DNA of 64,000 bases from Methylosarcina fibrata AML-C10 (GCF_000372865.1 NZ_KB889965.1:3803786-3867785); one strand, 5' to 3'. Shown: positions 19,042 through 28,074, counted from the first letter of the stretch. Program-made: numbers and translations. The notes: a model not told the origin generated them from the letters alone.

Positions 19042-19392
19042 ATGCATTTCAAACTCATCATAGCGTTCGTCGAAGACGACAAAACCGACCTGGTGCTCGA
19101 TGCCGCCCGCCACAGCGGAGCCAAGGGCGCAACCGTGATCAGCAACGCCCGCGGCGAGGGCATGAAGCAATCGAAAACTTTCTTCGGCCTGACTCTGGAA
19201 GCGCAGCGCGACGTCCTGTTGTTGCTGGTCGAAGAACACATCAGCCGGCATATCCTGGAAAAAATTGCCATTGTGGCGGATTTCGACAACAAACCCGGCA
19301 CCGGCATCGCCTTCCAGATCGATGTCGAGGATGCGATCGGCGTCCTGCATCAGGTGGAAGCATTAACTCAAGAACTCGAGGGGACTATATGA
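19042..19392 (+). CDS. PII-like (GlnB-fold) regulatory protein
   Basis: A 116-residue protein starting MHFKLIIAFVEDDKTDLVLDAARHSGAKGATVISNARGEG, the beginning of a PII-type fold, with a later KIAIVADFDNKPGTGIAFQIDVEDAIGV strand-helix unit. The classical PII uridylylation site and the usual Walker-like ATP residues are not evident, so this is a PII-like protein rather than GlnB or GlnK. PII proteins gate membrane transporters through their T-loop, and its place directly after two DUF1538 membrane genes suggests it controls them. It has a GAGG ribosome site and overlaps the CBS gene by four bases. Confidence 0.8.
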   Translation: MHFKLIIAFVEDDKTDLVLDAARHSGAKGATVISNARGEGMKQSKTFFGLTLEAQRDVLLLLVEEHISRHILEKIAIVADFDNKPGTGIAFQIDVEDAIGVLHQVEALTQELEGTI

Positions 19393-19799
19393 TTGAAAAT
19401 CGCCTTATTATCCGGGTCAGGGACATCATGAAAACCGACTTCGGTACGATCGACGGAATCGCCACTGTGCGGGATGCCTTGAACAAAATGAAAACATTGA
19501 AGACGTCGGTGTTGATCGTCAACAAGCGTCATGACGACGATGAATACGCTTTGATCAACTGCGGTGATATTGCGCGGCATGTGCTGGCCAAAGACAAAGC
19601 CCCGGAGCGGGTGAACGTCTATGAAATCATGACCAAACCGGTCATTTCGGTCCATCCGGACATGGACATCCGCTATTGCTCGAGGTTGTTCGCAAACTAC
19701 AATCTGGTGCGGGCACCGGTGGTCGAAAACAAAAAGGTGATCGGCATCGTCAGCCCCAATTCCCTGGTTTTGGACGGACTGTACAAATTGACTCAATAA
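19389..19799 (+). CDS. CBS-pair regulatory protein
   Basis: A 136-residue protein made of two CBS motifs: VRDIMKTDFGTIDGIATVRDALNKM with VLIVNKRHDDDEYALINCGDI, then YEIMTKPVISVHPDMDIRYCSRL with APVVENKKVIGIVSPNSLV. CBS pairs bind adenine nucleotides and adjust the activity of partner proteins according to energy state. Its ATG overlaps the stop of the PII-like gene, so it is probably a second sensor acting on the DUF1538 pair. It has no other domain. Confidence 0.88.
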   Translation: MIENRLIIRVRDIMKTDFGTIDGIATVRDALNKMKTLKTSVLIVNKRHDDDEYALINCGDIARHVLAKDKAPERVNVYEIMTKPVISVHPDMDIRYCSRLFANYNLVRAPVVENKKVIGIVSPNSLVLDGLYKLTQ

Positions 19800-19948
19800 A
19801 TGGCATCGGATACAAAATAGCAGTACAATTTTCAACTTGCAGAGTAAGGATGTTGAAGAGTGGAAGTTCCTAATGGGGTAAGTAGGTGATCCGATTATCA
19901 ATGTTGTTGTTCTGTATTAACCGTAAGTTTTTATTCCAGGAGTTCAAA

Positions 19949-20155
19949 ATGGCAACAGGCACTGTTAAGTGGTTTAACAACACAAAAGGGTTTGGTTTTA
20001 TTGAACCTGCAGAAGGCAAGGAAGATGTTTTCGTCCATCATTCGGTAATTCAGGGAGAAGGATTTAAAACCCTGACTCCTGGTCAAGCGGTTACTTTCGA
20101 CATCGAATCCGGCCCCAAGGGATTGACTGCCGTCAACGTCTGCCCTTCCAAATAA
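19949..20155 (+). CDS. Cold-shock protein, CspA family
   Basis: A 68-residue single cold-shock domain starting [20 protein letters not shown], with both RNA-binding motifs, KGFGFI (RNP1) and VFVHHSVI (RNP2). It binds single-stranded RNA or DNA and melts RNA structure. The ATG at 19949 has an AGGAG site seven bases upstream; the longer frame back to 19886 is not family-like. The roughly 150-base leader between the CBS gene and this start is long, as is common for csp genes with a regulated 5' untranslated region. Confidence 0.93.
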   Translation: MATGTVKWFNNTKGFGFIEPAEGKEDVFVHHSVIQGEGFKTLTPGQAVTFDIESGPKGLTAVNVCPSK

Positions 20156-20161
20156 CGGCAG

Positions 20162-20185
20162 CGGGTTTATTCGACAAAAAACCCG
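20162..20185. terminator. Hairpin between cspA-like gene and topA
   Basis: A 7-base stem (20162-20168 with 20179-20185) around an A-rich loop, seven bases after the csp stop. Outer complementary bases extend it imperfectly. It lies between convergent genes and may end the csp transcript. Confidence 0.45.
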
Positions 20186-20388
20186 ACGGCCTGCCGAATC
20201 CAGCGGTTGAGCAATTTCTTGTAGCCGCTGCGATTTGGCCGGTTTGCCGGTTCCTCGGTCGTAAGGAATAGAGCCCATTCCGCTATCGGTGAAAGATCGG
20301 CCGGACGGAACAGACAAGGCCGCGCACTCTTGTTTTTATTTTTCGGATTTATGTGCGGACAAAGCCGGCCTGGAATGGCGGCAACGGC

Positions 20389-22701
20389 TTAAGGTCCCGA
20401 AGCGTCTGCGGGATCGCCTTCATATGGCGTGGCATAACTGCATTCTTTCTGAGGGCAGACCTTTTCGACGCCGCGCCGTTTGGTTTCCTTGATGGTCAGA
20501 ATCGGCCATTGGCAGGCCGGACAGGTTTCTTTGAACGGCGCATTCCAGAGTGCGTAATTGCATTTGGGATATTCCGAACAGGAATAAAAGATTTTGCCGT
20601 TGCGCGATTTGCGTTTCAGGAGACTGCCTTTTTTGCACTGCGGACATTCGACTCCGGTGTCCAGAGGTTTTTCCAGAGGCTCGATATAGCGGCATTTGGG
20701 ATAGGCGCTGCAGCCGATGAATTTGCCGTAGCGGCCCGCCTTCAGGACCAGCGGCGAAGCGCAGCTTGGGCACGTGCGTCCTTCCACCACTTCGGGTTCG
20801 TCCGGACTTTTGGCGTCTTCATTGAGATTTCGGGTATACGAACATTCCGGATAATTGGTGCAGCCGACGAACCGGCCGTTGCGGCCAAGGCGTATGGACA
20901 ACGGACTGCCGCATTCCGGACAAGTCTCGTCAATGGCTTCCTGAGTCACGTCCTTTCGCTGGACGCTTTCGTCCTTGTCCTGAATCAAGGACGTAAACGG
21001 ACGCCAGAATTCGCCCATCAACGGAATCCAGTCTTTTTCGCCGCGGGAAACGGCGTCCAGATCATCTTCCAGTTTCGCGGTGAAATCGTAGTCGACGTAT
21101 TTCGTGAAATGTTCGGTTAGAAACTTGTTGACGATTCGGCCGACGTCGGTCGGATAGAAGCGTTTGTTTTCCAGAGTGGCGTACTCTCGATTCAGCAGCG
21201 TGGAAATGATCGACGCATAGGTGGAAGGCCGTCCGATGCCATGCTCTTCCAAAGCTTTCACCAGGCTGGCCTCGCCGTAACGCGGCGGCGGCTCGGTAAA
21301 ATGCTGGCCGGCGAGGATGTCGTTCAAGGGCACCGGCCGCCCTTCTTCCAATACCGGCAAGAAACTTTCCTTGTCGTCGCTGTCGGCGGTGTCGTCCTTG
21401 CCTTCCAGATACACCGCCATGAATCCGGGATTGGCGATCGATGAACCGGTGGCTCTGAACACGTGTTGGCCGTTGTCGCCGCAGGTCAGATCCACCGCGA
21501 TCACGTTTAACGTCGCCTGAATCATTTGGCAGGCGATGGTCCGCTTCCAGATCAGATCGTACAGCTTGAATTGTTCGTCACTCAGGTAGGCCCTGAGCTG
21601 GCTCGGCAAGTATCCGGGATAAGTGGGGCGTATCGCCTCGTGTGCTTCCTGTGCGTTTTTCGATTTGGTTTTGAAAAGACGCGGTTCTTTAGGAACGTTT
21701 TCGGCGCCGTAGGTTTCGGCGATCAGTTTGCGCATTTCGGCAACGGCTTCTACCGACAGATTGACGGAGTCAGTACGCATGTAGGTGATCAGGCCGGCGG
21801 TTTCGCCGCCGATATCGATGCCTTCGTACAACTGCTGGGCGACCATCATCGTGCGCTTGGTCGTAAAGCCCAGTTTGCGGGAGGCTTCCTGCTGCAGGGT
21901 CGACGTAATGAATGGCGGGGCCGGGTTGCGTTTTTGCTGCTTTTTTTCCAGTTTCGCGACCAGCAGCTTTCCGTCCGCCGCATCGAGCAGAGTCCGTTTG
22001 GCTTTCTCGGCCGAGACTTCGTCGGTGAAGCTGAATTGGTTCAGTTTTTTGCCGTCGAAGTGGGTCAGCCTGGCTTTAAAGTTTTGTTCCTGGGCCGTCA
22101 GCAAGGCTTCGATCGTCCAGTATTCCTGGGTCTTGAAGGCTTCGATTTCCTGTTCGCGCTCGACGATCATCCGCAGCGCGGGGCTTTGCACCCGTCCTGC
22201 CGAAAGGCCTCTGCGAATTTTTTTCCACAATAACGGCGACAGATTGAATCCCACCAGATAATCGAGGGCTCTGCGCGCCTGCTGGGCATTGATCAGATTG
22301 GTGGACAGATGTTCCGGATTGGCGATCGCTTCGGTCACCGCTTTTTTGGTAATCTCGTGAAAAACGACGCGGTGCACCGGCTTGTCCTTGAGAATCTTTT
22401 TTTCTTTCAGCAATTCGTAAAGATGCCAGGAGATGGCCTCGCCTTCCCGGTCCGGGTCGGTTGCGAGGTATAAGGCATCGGCGGATTTAAGGGCTTTGCT
22501 GATGGCCTGCACGTGGCGCAGGTTCCGTTCGATGACTTCGTATTTCATCGCGAAGTCATGCTCAGGATCCACGGCGCCTTCTTTGGGCACGAGATCGCGC
22601 ACGTGACCGTAGGAAGCCAATACCTGGAAATCCTTGCCCAAATATTTTTCTATGGTTTTGGCTTTTGCAGGCGATTCTACAATGACAAGATTCTTGCTCA
22701 T
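20389..22701 (-). CDS. topA: DNA topoisomerase I
   Basis: A 770-residue type IA topoisomerase that relaxes negative supercoils. It has the Toprim domain (MSKNLVIVESPAKAKTIEKYLG; DPDREGEAI), the active-site Tyr in GLITYMRTDSVNLS, and the PPRYGEASLVKALEEHGIGRPSTYA segment. Three complete C4 zinc-ribbon units (CPECGSPL...CTNYPEC; CPSCASPL...CSAYPKC; CPQCKKGSLL...CSEYPKC) and a fourth CPACQWPI...CPQKEC occupy the last 170 residues. It lies in the conserved leftward group lysM-dprA-smg-topA. Confidence 0.97.
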   Translation of the reverse strand: MSKNLVIVESPAKAKTIEKYLGKDFQVLASYGHVRDLVPKEGAVDPEHDFAMKYEVIERNLRHVQAISKALKSADALYLATDPDREGEAISWHLYELLKEKKILKDKPVHRVVFHEITKKAVTEAIANPEHLSTNLINAQQARRALDYLVGFNLSPLLWKKIRRGLSAGRVQSPALRMIVEREQEIEAFKTQEYWTIEALLTAQEQNFKARLTHFDGKKLNQFSFTDEVSAEKAKRTLLDAADGKLLVAKLEKKQQKRNPAPPFITSTLQQEASRKLGFTTKRTMMVAQQLYEGIDIGGETAGLITYMRTDSVNLSVEAVAEMRKLIAETYGAENVPKEPRLFKTKSKNAQEAHEAIRPTYPGYLPSQLRAYLSDEQFKLYDLIWKRTIACQMIQATLNVIAVDLTCGDNGQHVFRATGSSIANPGFMAVYLEGKDDTADSDDKESFLPVLEEGRPVPLNDILAGQHFTEPPPRYGEASLVKALEEHGIGRPSTYASIISTLLNREYATLENKRFYPTDVGRIVNKFLTEHFTKYVDYDFTAKLEDDLDAVSRGEKDWIPLMGEFWRPFTSLIQDKDESVQRKDVTQEAIDETCPECGSPLSIRLGRNGRFVGCTNYPECSYTRNLNEDAKSPDEPEVVEGRTCPSCASPLVLKAGRYGKFIGCSAYPKCRYIEPLEKPLDTGVECPQCKKGSLLKRKSRNGKIFYSCSEYPKCNYALWNAPFKETCPACQWPILTIKETKRRGVEKVCPQKECSYATPYEGDPADASGP

Positions 22702-22780
22702 TTATTCCGTAAGGAAAGGTGAAAGTTGGCAGAAAAAACTGTGGCTGATTTGCCTTTCGCCTTTGACCCGATTTATTTAA

Positions 22781-23248
22781 TTAATGCAGATAGGCCGGCA
22801 CCAGATCGTAGACGATGTCTTCCATTCTGGAAAATGCAATTTCTTCGTCCGGTTGACTGAGTAATACCATTAATACGATCCATTTCAGTTTTTCGATCGA
22901 TATTTCTTCATTTTCCAGAGCCATGACCCGGTCGATGACGATTTCCCGATTGGCCGGGTTCAAGATTCCGCTGTGTTCCAGAAACATGATGAAATTGAGG
23001 CAGTCGAGATCGAGCTTTTCTCTTTCTTCCGGACAGAAGATACGGAACGCCGCGGTCACTGTCGGCCGGATGGCGCGTTGCACGCTCAGCGATTCCAGCC
23101 AGTCGAAGGCTTTGCTCACCTCTAGTTGATCAAAACCCGCTTCCATTAATTCGGTTCTGATCACGTCGCTGTCCGGCAGTATTTCAATTTCGTCTTCCAT
23201 ATAATTTTCAAACAAATACATCAGGACATCAAAAATATTTTCTTTCAT
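22781..23248 (-). CDS. smg: Smg/DUF494 family protein
   Basis: A 155-residue protein starting MKENIFDVLMYLFENYMEDE, with the DUF494/Smg pattern (EAGFDQLEVSKAFDWLESL; CLNFIMFLEHSGILNPANREIVIDRVMAL; KWIVLMVLLSQPDEE). The function is unknown, but the gene is consistently found between dprA and topA in gammaproteobacteria, as here. It starts about 15 bases after the dprA stop. It is all-helical and cytoplasmic. Confidence 0.93.
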   Translation of the reverse strand: MKENIFDVLMYLFENYMEDEIEILPDSDVIRTELMEAGFDQLEVSKAFDWLESLSVQRAIRPTVTAAFRIFCPEEREKLDLDCLNFIMFLEHSGILNPANREIVIDRVMALENEEISIEKLKWIVLMVLLSQPDEEIAFSRMEDIVYDLVPAYLH

Positions 23249-23263
23249 AAAGGTTATTTCCGC

Positions 23264-24364
23264 CTATTTAAGTCGAGTATAGCAACCGCCGGGGGTGGCT
23301 TCGATGTAACCCTGCAATTCCAGAATCAGCAACATTGAGGAGATTACTTCAACGGTTTCACCGGAATTTTCAACCAGCGTATCGATAGATGTTGGGCTGA
23401 ACATGACAAGATTCAATAATGTTTGTTGCTCCAGGTCAAGTGTTGATTGCGTATCGGCAGGTGTATATTTATTATCCTGCTGATTATATTGGTTTAATTC
23501 TTCAAGAATGTCCTGACAGGATTCTACCAGTTTCGCGCCTTCCCGGATCAGGGCATTGCAGCCGCGGGCCAACGGATTGTGAATCGATCCCGGAATGGCG
23601 AATACTTCGCGGTTCTGCTCCAGCGCGAACCTGGCGGTTATGAGCGATCCGCTTTCCCTGGCCGCCTCGACCACCAGCAAGCCCAGGCAGAGCCCGCTGA
23701 TGATGCGGTTCCTCCTGGGAAAATGATCCGCCCTGGCCGGCGTTCCCGGAGGAAATTCCGAGACGATGGCGCCGGAACTCACGATCTTGCCGGCCAATTC
23801 CTTGTTCCTTGCGGGATAAAGGCGGTCCGGTCCGGTGCCTGCAACGGCTATCGTTTGGCCGGGACCGCTCAGTGCTCCTTGATGGCTCGCCGCATCAATG
23901 CCCAGGGCGAGACCGCTGGTGATGACAAAACCGTACCGGCTCAGCGACTGGGCAAAATTGAATGCGGTTTCCAAGCCGAGCGAAGAAGGGTTACGGCTGC
24001 CGACGACGGCAATTTGCGGACGCGATAACAGGCCGGTATCGCCGCGGACGAAAAGTACGGGAGGTGGATCGGAAATTTCCTTTAATTGCGGCGGATAAGC
24101 CGGGTCGGTGAAGGTTACGAGATTGTTGTGTTCTTGTTGCAGCCAGGAAAGGTCGAGATCAACCGTGGACCAGTCCGGGTTTTTGATTGCGTGAATTATA
24201 TCAGGTTTCAGGCCCAATGCGGAAAGAGCTTGGACCGATTCCTCAAAAAGTTGGCTGGGCGCATGCGTCTCGAGCAGCCTCAGGAAGGTTTTGCAGCCGA
24301 TGCCCGGCGTGCGCAACAGCGCCAGCCAATATTTGATTTCGTGTTCGAAATGTCGAGTCTTAAT
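23264..24364 (-). CDS. dprA: DNA processing protein DprA (Smf)
   Basis: DprA protects incoming single-stranded DNA and loads RecA during natural transformation. It has an N-terminal SAM-like region (KYWLALLRTPGIGCKTFLRLLE), a Rossmann domain (QIAVVGSRNPSSLGLETAFNFA, ITSGLALGIDAASHQGAL, VAGTGPDRLYPARNKELA, SEFPPGTPARADHFPRRNRIISGL, VVEAARESGSLITARFALEQ) and a C-terminal winged helix. The only usual start codon in frame is a TTG at 24316, which would cut off the family-typical HEIKYWLALL. No ATG, GTG or TTG occurs between it and the upstream in-frame stop. I give the ATT at 24364, next to the lysM stop, as the likely non-standard start; CTG at 24370 is an alternative. Confidence 0.88.
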   Translation of the reverse strand: MKTRHFEHEIKYWLALLRTPGIGCKTFLRLLETHAPSQLFEESVQALSALGLKPDIIHAIKNPDWSTVDLDLSWLQQEHNNLVTFTDPAYPPQLKEISDPPPVLFVRGDTGLLSRPQIAVVGSRNPSSLGLETAFNFAQSLSRYGFVITSGLALGIDAASHQGALSGPGQTIAVAGTGPDRLYPARNKELAGKIVSSGAIVSEFPPGTPARADHFPRRNRIISGLCLGLLVVEAARESGSLITARFALEQNREVFAIPGSIHNPLARGCNALIREGAKLVESCQDILEELNQYNQQDNKYTPADTQSTLDLEQQTLLNLVMFSPTSIDTLVENSGETVEVISSMLLILELQGYIEATPGGCYTRLK

Positions 24365-24366
24365 TT

Positions 24367-25482
24367 TCAGGGAGTTTGAACTTTGTCTAAAACGTGAATG
24401 GCCTGATGAGCTTCCATGACCAGAGCGTAACTGATGCGTTCAAAAGAACGGAACACCATCAGCTTGCCGGCCATCTCATCGGGAAGTTGAACCAGATCGT
24501 TCTTGACCCGGCTGTACGGATCGGGACTGACTCTGCCGTGCTGCAGGATGTCCAGTTCGTGGCCGGGTTTCAGCCCGTCGCTGGTGCCTCTGTCGATCAC
24601 GACGACACTGTATCGTCCGATTTGAGTAACGCCGTCGAGTACGCCAATGATGTTACCTTTTATACTTTCTTCCGGAGGAGTGGGAAAATAGTTCAGAATA
24701 ATTTCTTCGTTCAAGTTTTCCATGATCCGGTCGCCGATGCGAATTTCGCCGCTCGCCTTGGTGATCGACAAAGTGGCCGGATCACCGGGCTGCAGCAGCG
24801 AGGCATCGGCGATGTAATCGGCTTCATAACCGAGGACTTCACGGGTTTCGGGATCGGTATACGTATCCCCTGCCCGATAGACGGTAAATGACTGGCTGGT
24901 AGCGGCATCGATCGACCGGACATAGATTTTGTCGCCGATGCCTGCGATCAGATGCTCGCCTGCAAAATCGATGACGTAGGGCGCCTTGTCCAGCTCGTTT
25001 TTGCCGACTACCCTGGGAGACGTCAGGTATTTGGCGATCGTATCGGCGGGTATCAGCTTGACCGCTTGTTTTATGCCCGTTTCCCGAATGCAGGGTTTGA
25101 GTTTGCCGCCTTCGGAAACGGCAAAATTTGTCCGGCCGCTTTTGACGTCTTCCTCGCTGATCACGCAGGGAGCATCGGAGGCCGGTCCGGCGAGAGGAGC
25201 GGTTTTGGATAAGCTCAGTTGCGGTTTGCCGTTGACAATCGAAAAATACACCGTATCGCCCGGATAAATCAGATGGGGATTTTTGATTTGGGAATTATAA
25301 CTCCACAATGCCGGCCATTGAGATGGGTTTTTTAGAAATTTTCCGGAGATGTCCCATAACGTATCGCCTTCGACCACGGTATAGTGATCGGGATGGGACG
25401 GATTGATCTGAATCTCATCAGCCCATGCGGCCGCGCTGACTACGAAAGGAACTATAAAGCCAATGAGTGTTCGAAAAGCCAT
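24367..25482 (-). CDS. LysM domain exported protein
   Basis: A 371-residue protein with a cleavable signal peptide (MAFRTLIGFIVPFVVSAAAWA) and one N-terminal LysM domain (HYTVVEGDTLWDISGKFLKNPSQWPALW..NPHLIYPGDTV), which binds peptidoglycan. The remaining 280 residues form a conserved region without a known enzyme motif. The gene is the usual neighbour of dprA in Pseudomonas and relatives (PA0020 type). Its stop touches the start region of dprA, consistent with coupling. It probably acts in the periplasm or at the cell wall. Confidence 0.88.
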   Translation of the reverse strand: MAFRTLIGFIVPFVVSAAAWADEIQINPSHPDHYTVVEGDTLWDISGKFLKNPSQWPALWSYNSQIKNPHLIYPGDTVYFSIVNGKPQLSLSKTAPLAGPASDAPCVISEEDVKSGRTNFAVSEGGKLKPCIRETGIKQAVKLIPADTIAKYLTSPRVVGKNELDKAPYVIDFAGEHLIAGIGDKIYVRSIDAATSQSFTVYRAGDTYTDPETREVLGYEADYIADASLLQPGDPATLSITKASGEIRIGDRIMENLNEEIILNYFPTPPEESIKGNIIGVLDGVTQIGRYSVVVIDRGTSDGLKPGHELDILQHGRVSPDPYSRVKNDLVQLPDEMAGKLMVFRSFERISYALVMEAHQAIHVLDKVQTP

Positions 25483-25830
25483 GTCTGAATCCTGCCGGTT
25501 CTTTTAGTCAATTTGAATTCAAAGTTTAGAAGATTTCATATAGAAATCCAGGCGATTCTATGAACCAGTCCAAACTCTTGATCTGCGGCAGGAAAGAGAA
25601 AACGATTTCAATAGACTAATGAAGAGCGCGCCATCTTTGCGCCCTAGTGAATGTTTCCTTGGTATTGCAAAATTTGACGCTTTATCGGGTTGGGACCGAG
25701 TCTATTGTTGATGTTGCCCTTGAATTTACGGAGAAAATGGATAAGAGGGAATACGAGTGCGTGGCGATAGCGGGCATGATGTTTAATATTGAACCGAATC
25801 AACTTGGCTCACGTTTCAAGTTTGATTCAA
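25483..25830. other. Intergenic region between lysM and the PIN gene
   Basis: About 350 bases. A plus-strand frame from 25647 to 25901 (84 codons) runs into the 3' end of the PIN gene on the other strand; it has no ribosome site or recognisable family, so I do not call it. The region is more A/T-rich than the neighbouring genes and may mark the left edge of an inserted segment. Confidence 0.4.
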
Positions 25831-26352
25831 TCAATTCAAAAATGCCTTTAACTCTCCTAATGCGCAAAAAGTCTCGAGGTCGGTCTGGCCGTCCAGGTTG
25901 AATGCACTGTAGCTAAAGCCGTCGGAGAGTTTTATCGCTCTAACGTTGGCGTTCTCCAGGGTTCGTAAACGCTCGCAATAGGCATCAAGAGCGGATTCCT
26001 CTTCTGTCAGGATAAAAGGAATTTTCTCATGCAATGCTTGAGCGATTAATTTTACGTCGTCTTTTACTGCTGCCCCATTATCGCCGTTACCGATTTCACA
26101 TAGCAGGCTCCAAATGCGGCCTACTTCCATCGAATGGGGCGTATTGAACGGAAGGGAGCGGAAATTTTTTAGCGGTAAATCGGTAATCGGCTGCCTGATG
26201 GCAATTTCAGCCGCGACAATGGCGGAAAAATAAAGAGGCGACTCTCGCTCCAGTAAAGCTTTGTAGTATTGTTGGGCGACGCTATGGTGGGGGCGATTGC
26301 GGTCAAGTAATGAAATCAAAAAACTGGTATCCAGCATGACAGGCGTTTTCAT
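25831..26352 (-). CDS. PIN-domain protein, probable toxin nuclease
   Basis: A 173-residue PIN-like protein starting MKTPVMLDTSFLISLLDRNRPHH, with the first acidic residue in LDTSF, a second in VAAEIAIRQP, and a DDVKLIAQALHEKIPFILTEEESAL region that supplies the later acidic residues. PIN proteins are Mg-dependent RNases, usually the toxin of a two-gene system. The ATG at 26352 overlaps the stop of the upstream 256-residue gene (ATGA). Upstream in-frame codons to 26409 lie inside that gene and are not family-like. The partner is much larger than a usual VapB antitoxin. Confidence 0.75.
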   Translation of the reverse strand: MKTPVMLDTSFLISLLDRNRPHHSVAQQYYKALLERESPLYFSAIVAAEIAIRQPITDLPLKNFRSLPFNTPHSMEVGRIWSLLCEIGNGDNGAAVKDDVKLIAQALHEKIPFILTEEESALDAYCERLRTLENANVRAIKLSDGFSYSAFNLDGQTDLETFCALGELKAFLN

Positions 26353-27122
26353 CAGAGGTTGCCCCGCAATTTTTCTACCCATTCCGTCGAGTTCGGGACA
26401 TTCGACCATGCCAGCGTTCCTCTTTCCACCATAAGCCTGAATTGATTTTCACTATAGGCGGGATGGTAATCCTCGAAAGCGATCAGGTTCAAATTGCGTA
26501 ATTCTCCGGTATGCAGGTTTTCCTCGGCCGTTACATGGAGCAGGGCCGGGCGGTATAGCCGATTCTGCTCACCTTGCGCCAGTAATTCCTGAGTCGACGC
26601 AATAGTCAGAGTTTCTCCGCTTTCCAGTTTGAGATGCACGTTGGCCCTTGTGCTCCCGCCCATGTCGACGATGTGGCCATGCACGTATTTTTCCACGTAA
26701 ACCCATGACTCTTCAGTCTTGTGCAAGCTGGAAGCCGAGTCGATTGAAAAAAATACTCGATCCGACGGATCGCTCACGGAGTAGCACCTATCAGGATTTT
26801 TTTGAGCCGCATTCTGCCATCGCGCCAGGACGCCCGCTCGTTTCGGGTCGATCGAGCCAAGGGACTGGGTGAAACCGAGATGCTCCAGATCACTCCAGAG
26901 AGAGCGGGCTGAAAGCAAGCCACTGACCACGAAAGCCAATGACCCTTCTTTTATTGAAACGATGACCTTTGAAAGATCGAGATCCCGGCTTGAGCCTCTT
27001 AAAAAGTCATTGACGTCTTTTTGAAACTCGCCCAGCAATATTAAAGGAATATGAGCCGGACTGACCTGATCATCATTGATGCGGTCACTAATGGCAAAGC
27101 GTAGTTGGTTTCCTGGAGCCAT
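26352..27122 (-). CDS. Unknown protein paired with the PIN-domain gene
   Basis: A 256-residue protein starting MAPGNQLRFAISDRINDDQ. I do not recognise its family. Residues 1-100 contain a GEFQKDVNDFLRG segment and a hydrophobic SLAFVVSGLLSARSLW patch; the later part is beta-rich (WVYVEKYVHGHIVDMGGSTRANVHLKLESGETLTIA), like a small barrel fold. The frame opens further upstream to 27206, but 27122 gives a more natural start. Translational overlap with the PIN gene suggests an antitoxin or regulatory partner. This is inference from the arrangement only. Confidence 0.6.
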   Translation of the reverse strand: MAPGNQLRFAISDRINDDQVSPAHIPLILLGEFQKDVNDFLRGSSRDLDLSKVIVSIKEGSLAFVVSGLLSARSLWSDLEHLGFTQSLGSIDPKRAGVLARWQNAAQKNPDRCYSVSDPSDRVFFSIDSASSLHKTEESWVYVEKYVHGHIVDMGGSTRANVHLKLESGETLTIASTQELLAQGEQNRLYRPALLHVTAEENLHTGELRNLNLIAFEDYHPAYSENQFRLMVERGTLAWSNVPNSTEWVEKLRGNL

Positions 27123-27564
27123 GGCGATTAAACGAAAAGGGTTGTTTGAGCAATCAGAAAAGCACTGAATAGCGCTGAATAGGATAATGCGATGGCATCT
27201 TATCAAGAATTCTTTTGAAAAAGTAGACTGGATGGTTATGAATGAAGTTGTACCGTTCCAGATGAATCAAGCCATAACCGATTGAATTGATGATTTCCGG
27301 TATGGGGATGCGATGAAGGTCAACTTCTCGTTTGTTGTCAGAGCCGTTTCTCAAATAGAGGCCGTACCATAAAAGCAGATGTGGAACTTTTACCCGTCTG
27401 CCGCCCTCTTTTGTGTCAACAGGGGGGCAACCCCAGGGCGCGACGCCATAAGTAAATTATCCGGCCTATCGCTGGAAGCCCGATAATTTCTACATTTGTT
27501 TAGATTTTTTACAAAATCATATAGAATTCCAGCATTGTAGCTATTGTTGATAGTGGAGAGATTG
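27123..27564. other. Intergenic region between the PIN cassette and def
   Basis: About 440 bases with no supported gene; a minus-strand frame at 27154-27354 (66 codons) lacks a ribosome site and homology. An 8-base inverted repeat (27454-27461 with 27482-27489) lies roughly 75 bases before def and could be a hairpin or operator. Divergent promoters for the PIN cassette and for def should lie here. Confidence 0.4.
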
Positions 27565-28074
27565 TTGAGTATTTTAACTGTTCTGGAATTTCCGGATGAA
27601 AGGCTGAGAAAAAAAGCCGCACTCGTTAAAACGGTCGATGAAAATATCATAAAACTGCTCGACGACATGCTGGAGACCATGTACGAATCCCGAGGCGTGG
27701 GCTTGGCTGCGACCCAGGTGAACGTGCATCTTAGGGTCATCGTCATCGACGTGAGCGAAAACAAGGATTCGCCCTTGTTCTTGATCAATCCCGAAATCAT
27801 TGAAAAAGACGGGGTTGAAGAATCGGAGGAAGGTTGTTTGTCGGTGCCCGGCTTTTTCGAGAAAGTCAGGCGGGCCGAGCACGTGGTGGTCAGGGCTCTC
27901 GGCCGGGACGGCAAGCCTTTTGAATTTCCGGCTACCGGATTGTTGGGGGTTTGCGTTCAGCACGAGATGGATCATCTGGAAGGCAAATTGTTCGTCGATT
28001 ATCTGTCTCCGCTCAAGCGCCAGCGAATCAAGAAAAAACTGGAAAAAATACATAAAATGGAACATGTCGGCTGA
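27565..28074 (+). CDS. def: Peptide deformylase
   Basis: Def removes the N-formyl group from nascent proteins. All three metal-site motifs are present: [17 protein letters not shown] and [12 protein letters not shown] (HEMDH zinc/iron site). With a TTG start at 27565, after a GGAGAG site, the protein is 169 residues and begins [18 protein letters not shown], as in E. coli. TTG at 27544 or 27562 would add non-conserved residues. Its stop overlaps the fmt start by one base (TGATG). Confidence 0.96.
   Translation: MSILTVLEFPDERLRKKAALVKTVDENIIKLLDDMLETMYESRGVGLAATQVNVHLRVIVIDVSENKDSPLFLINPEIIEKDGVEESEEGCLSVPGFFEKVRRAEHVVVRALGRDGKPFEFPATGLLGVCVQHEMDHLEGKLFVDYLSPLKRQRIKKKLEKIHKMEHVG

Noticed and set aside
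25647-25901. 84-codon plus-strand frame between lysM and the PIN gene
   Set aside because: Overlaps the end of the PIN gene on the other strand, has no ribosome site and no recognisable family.
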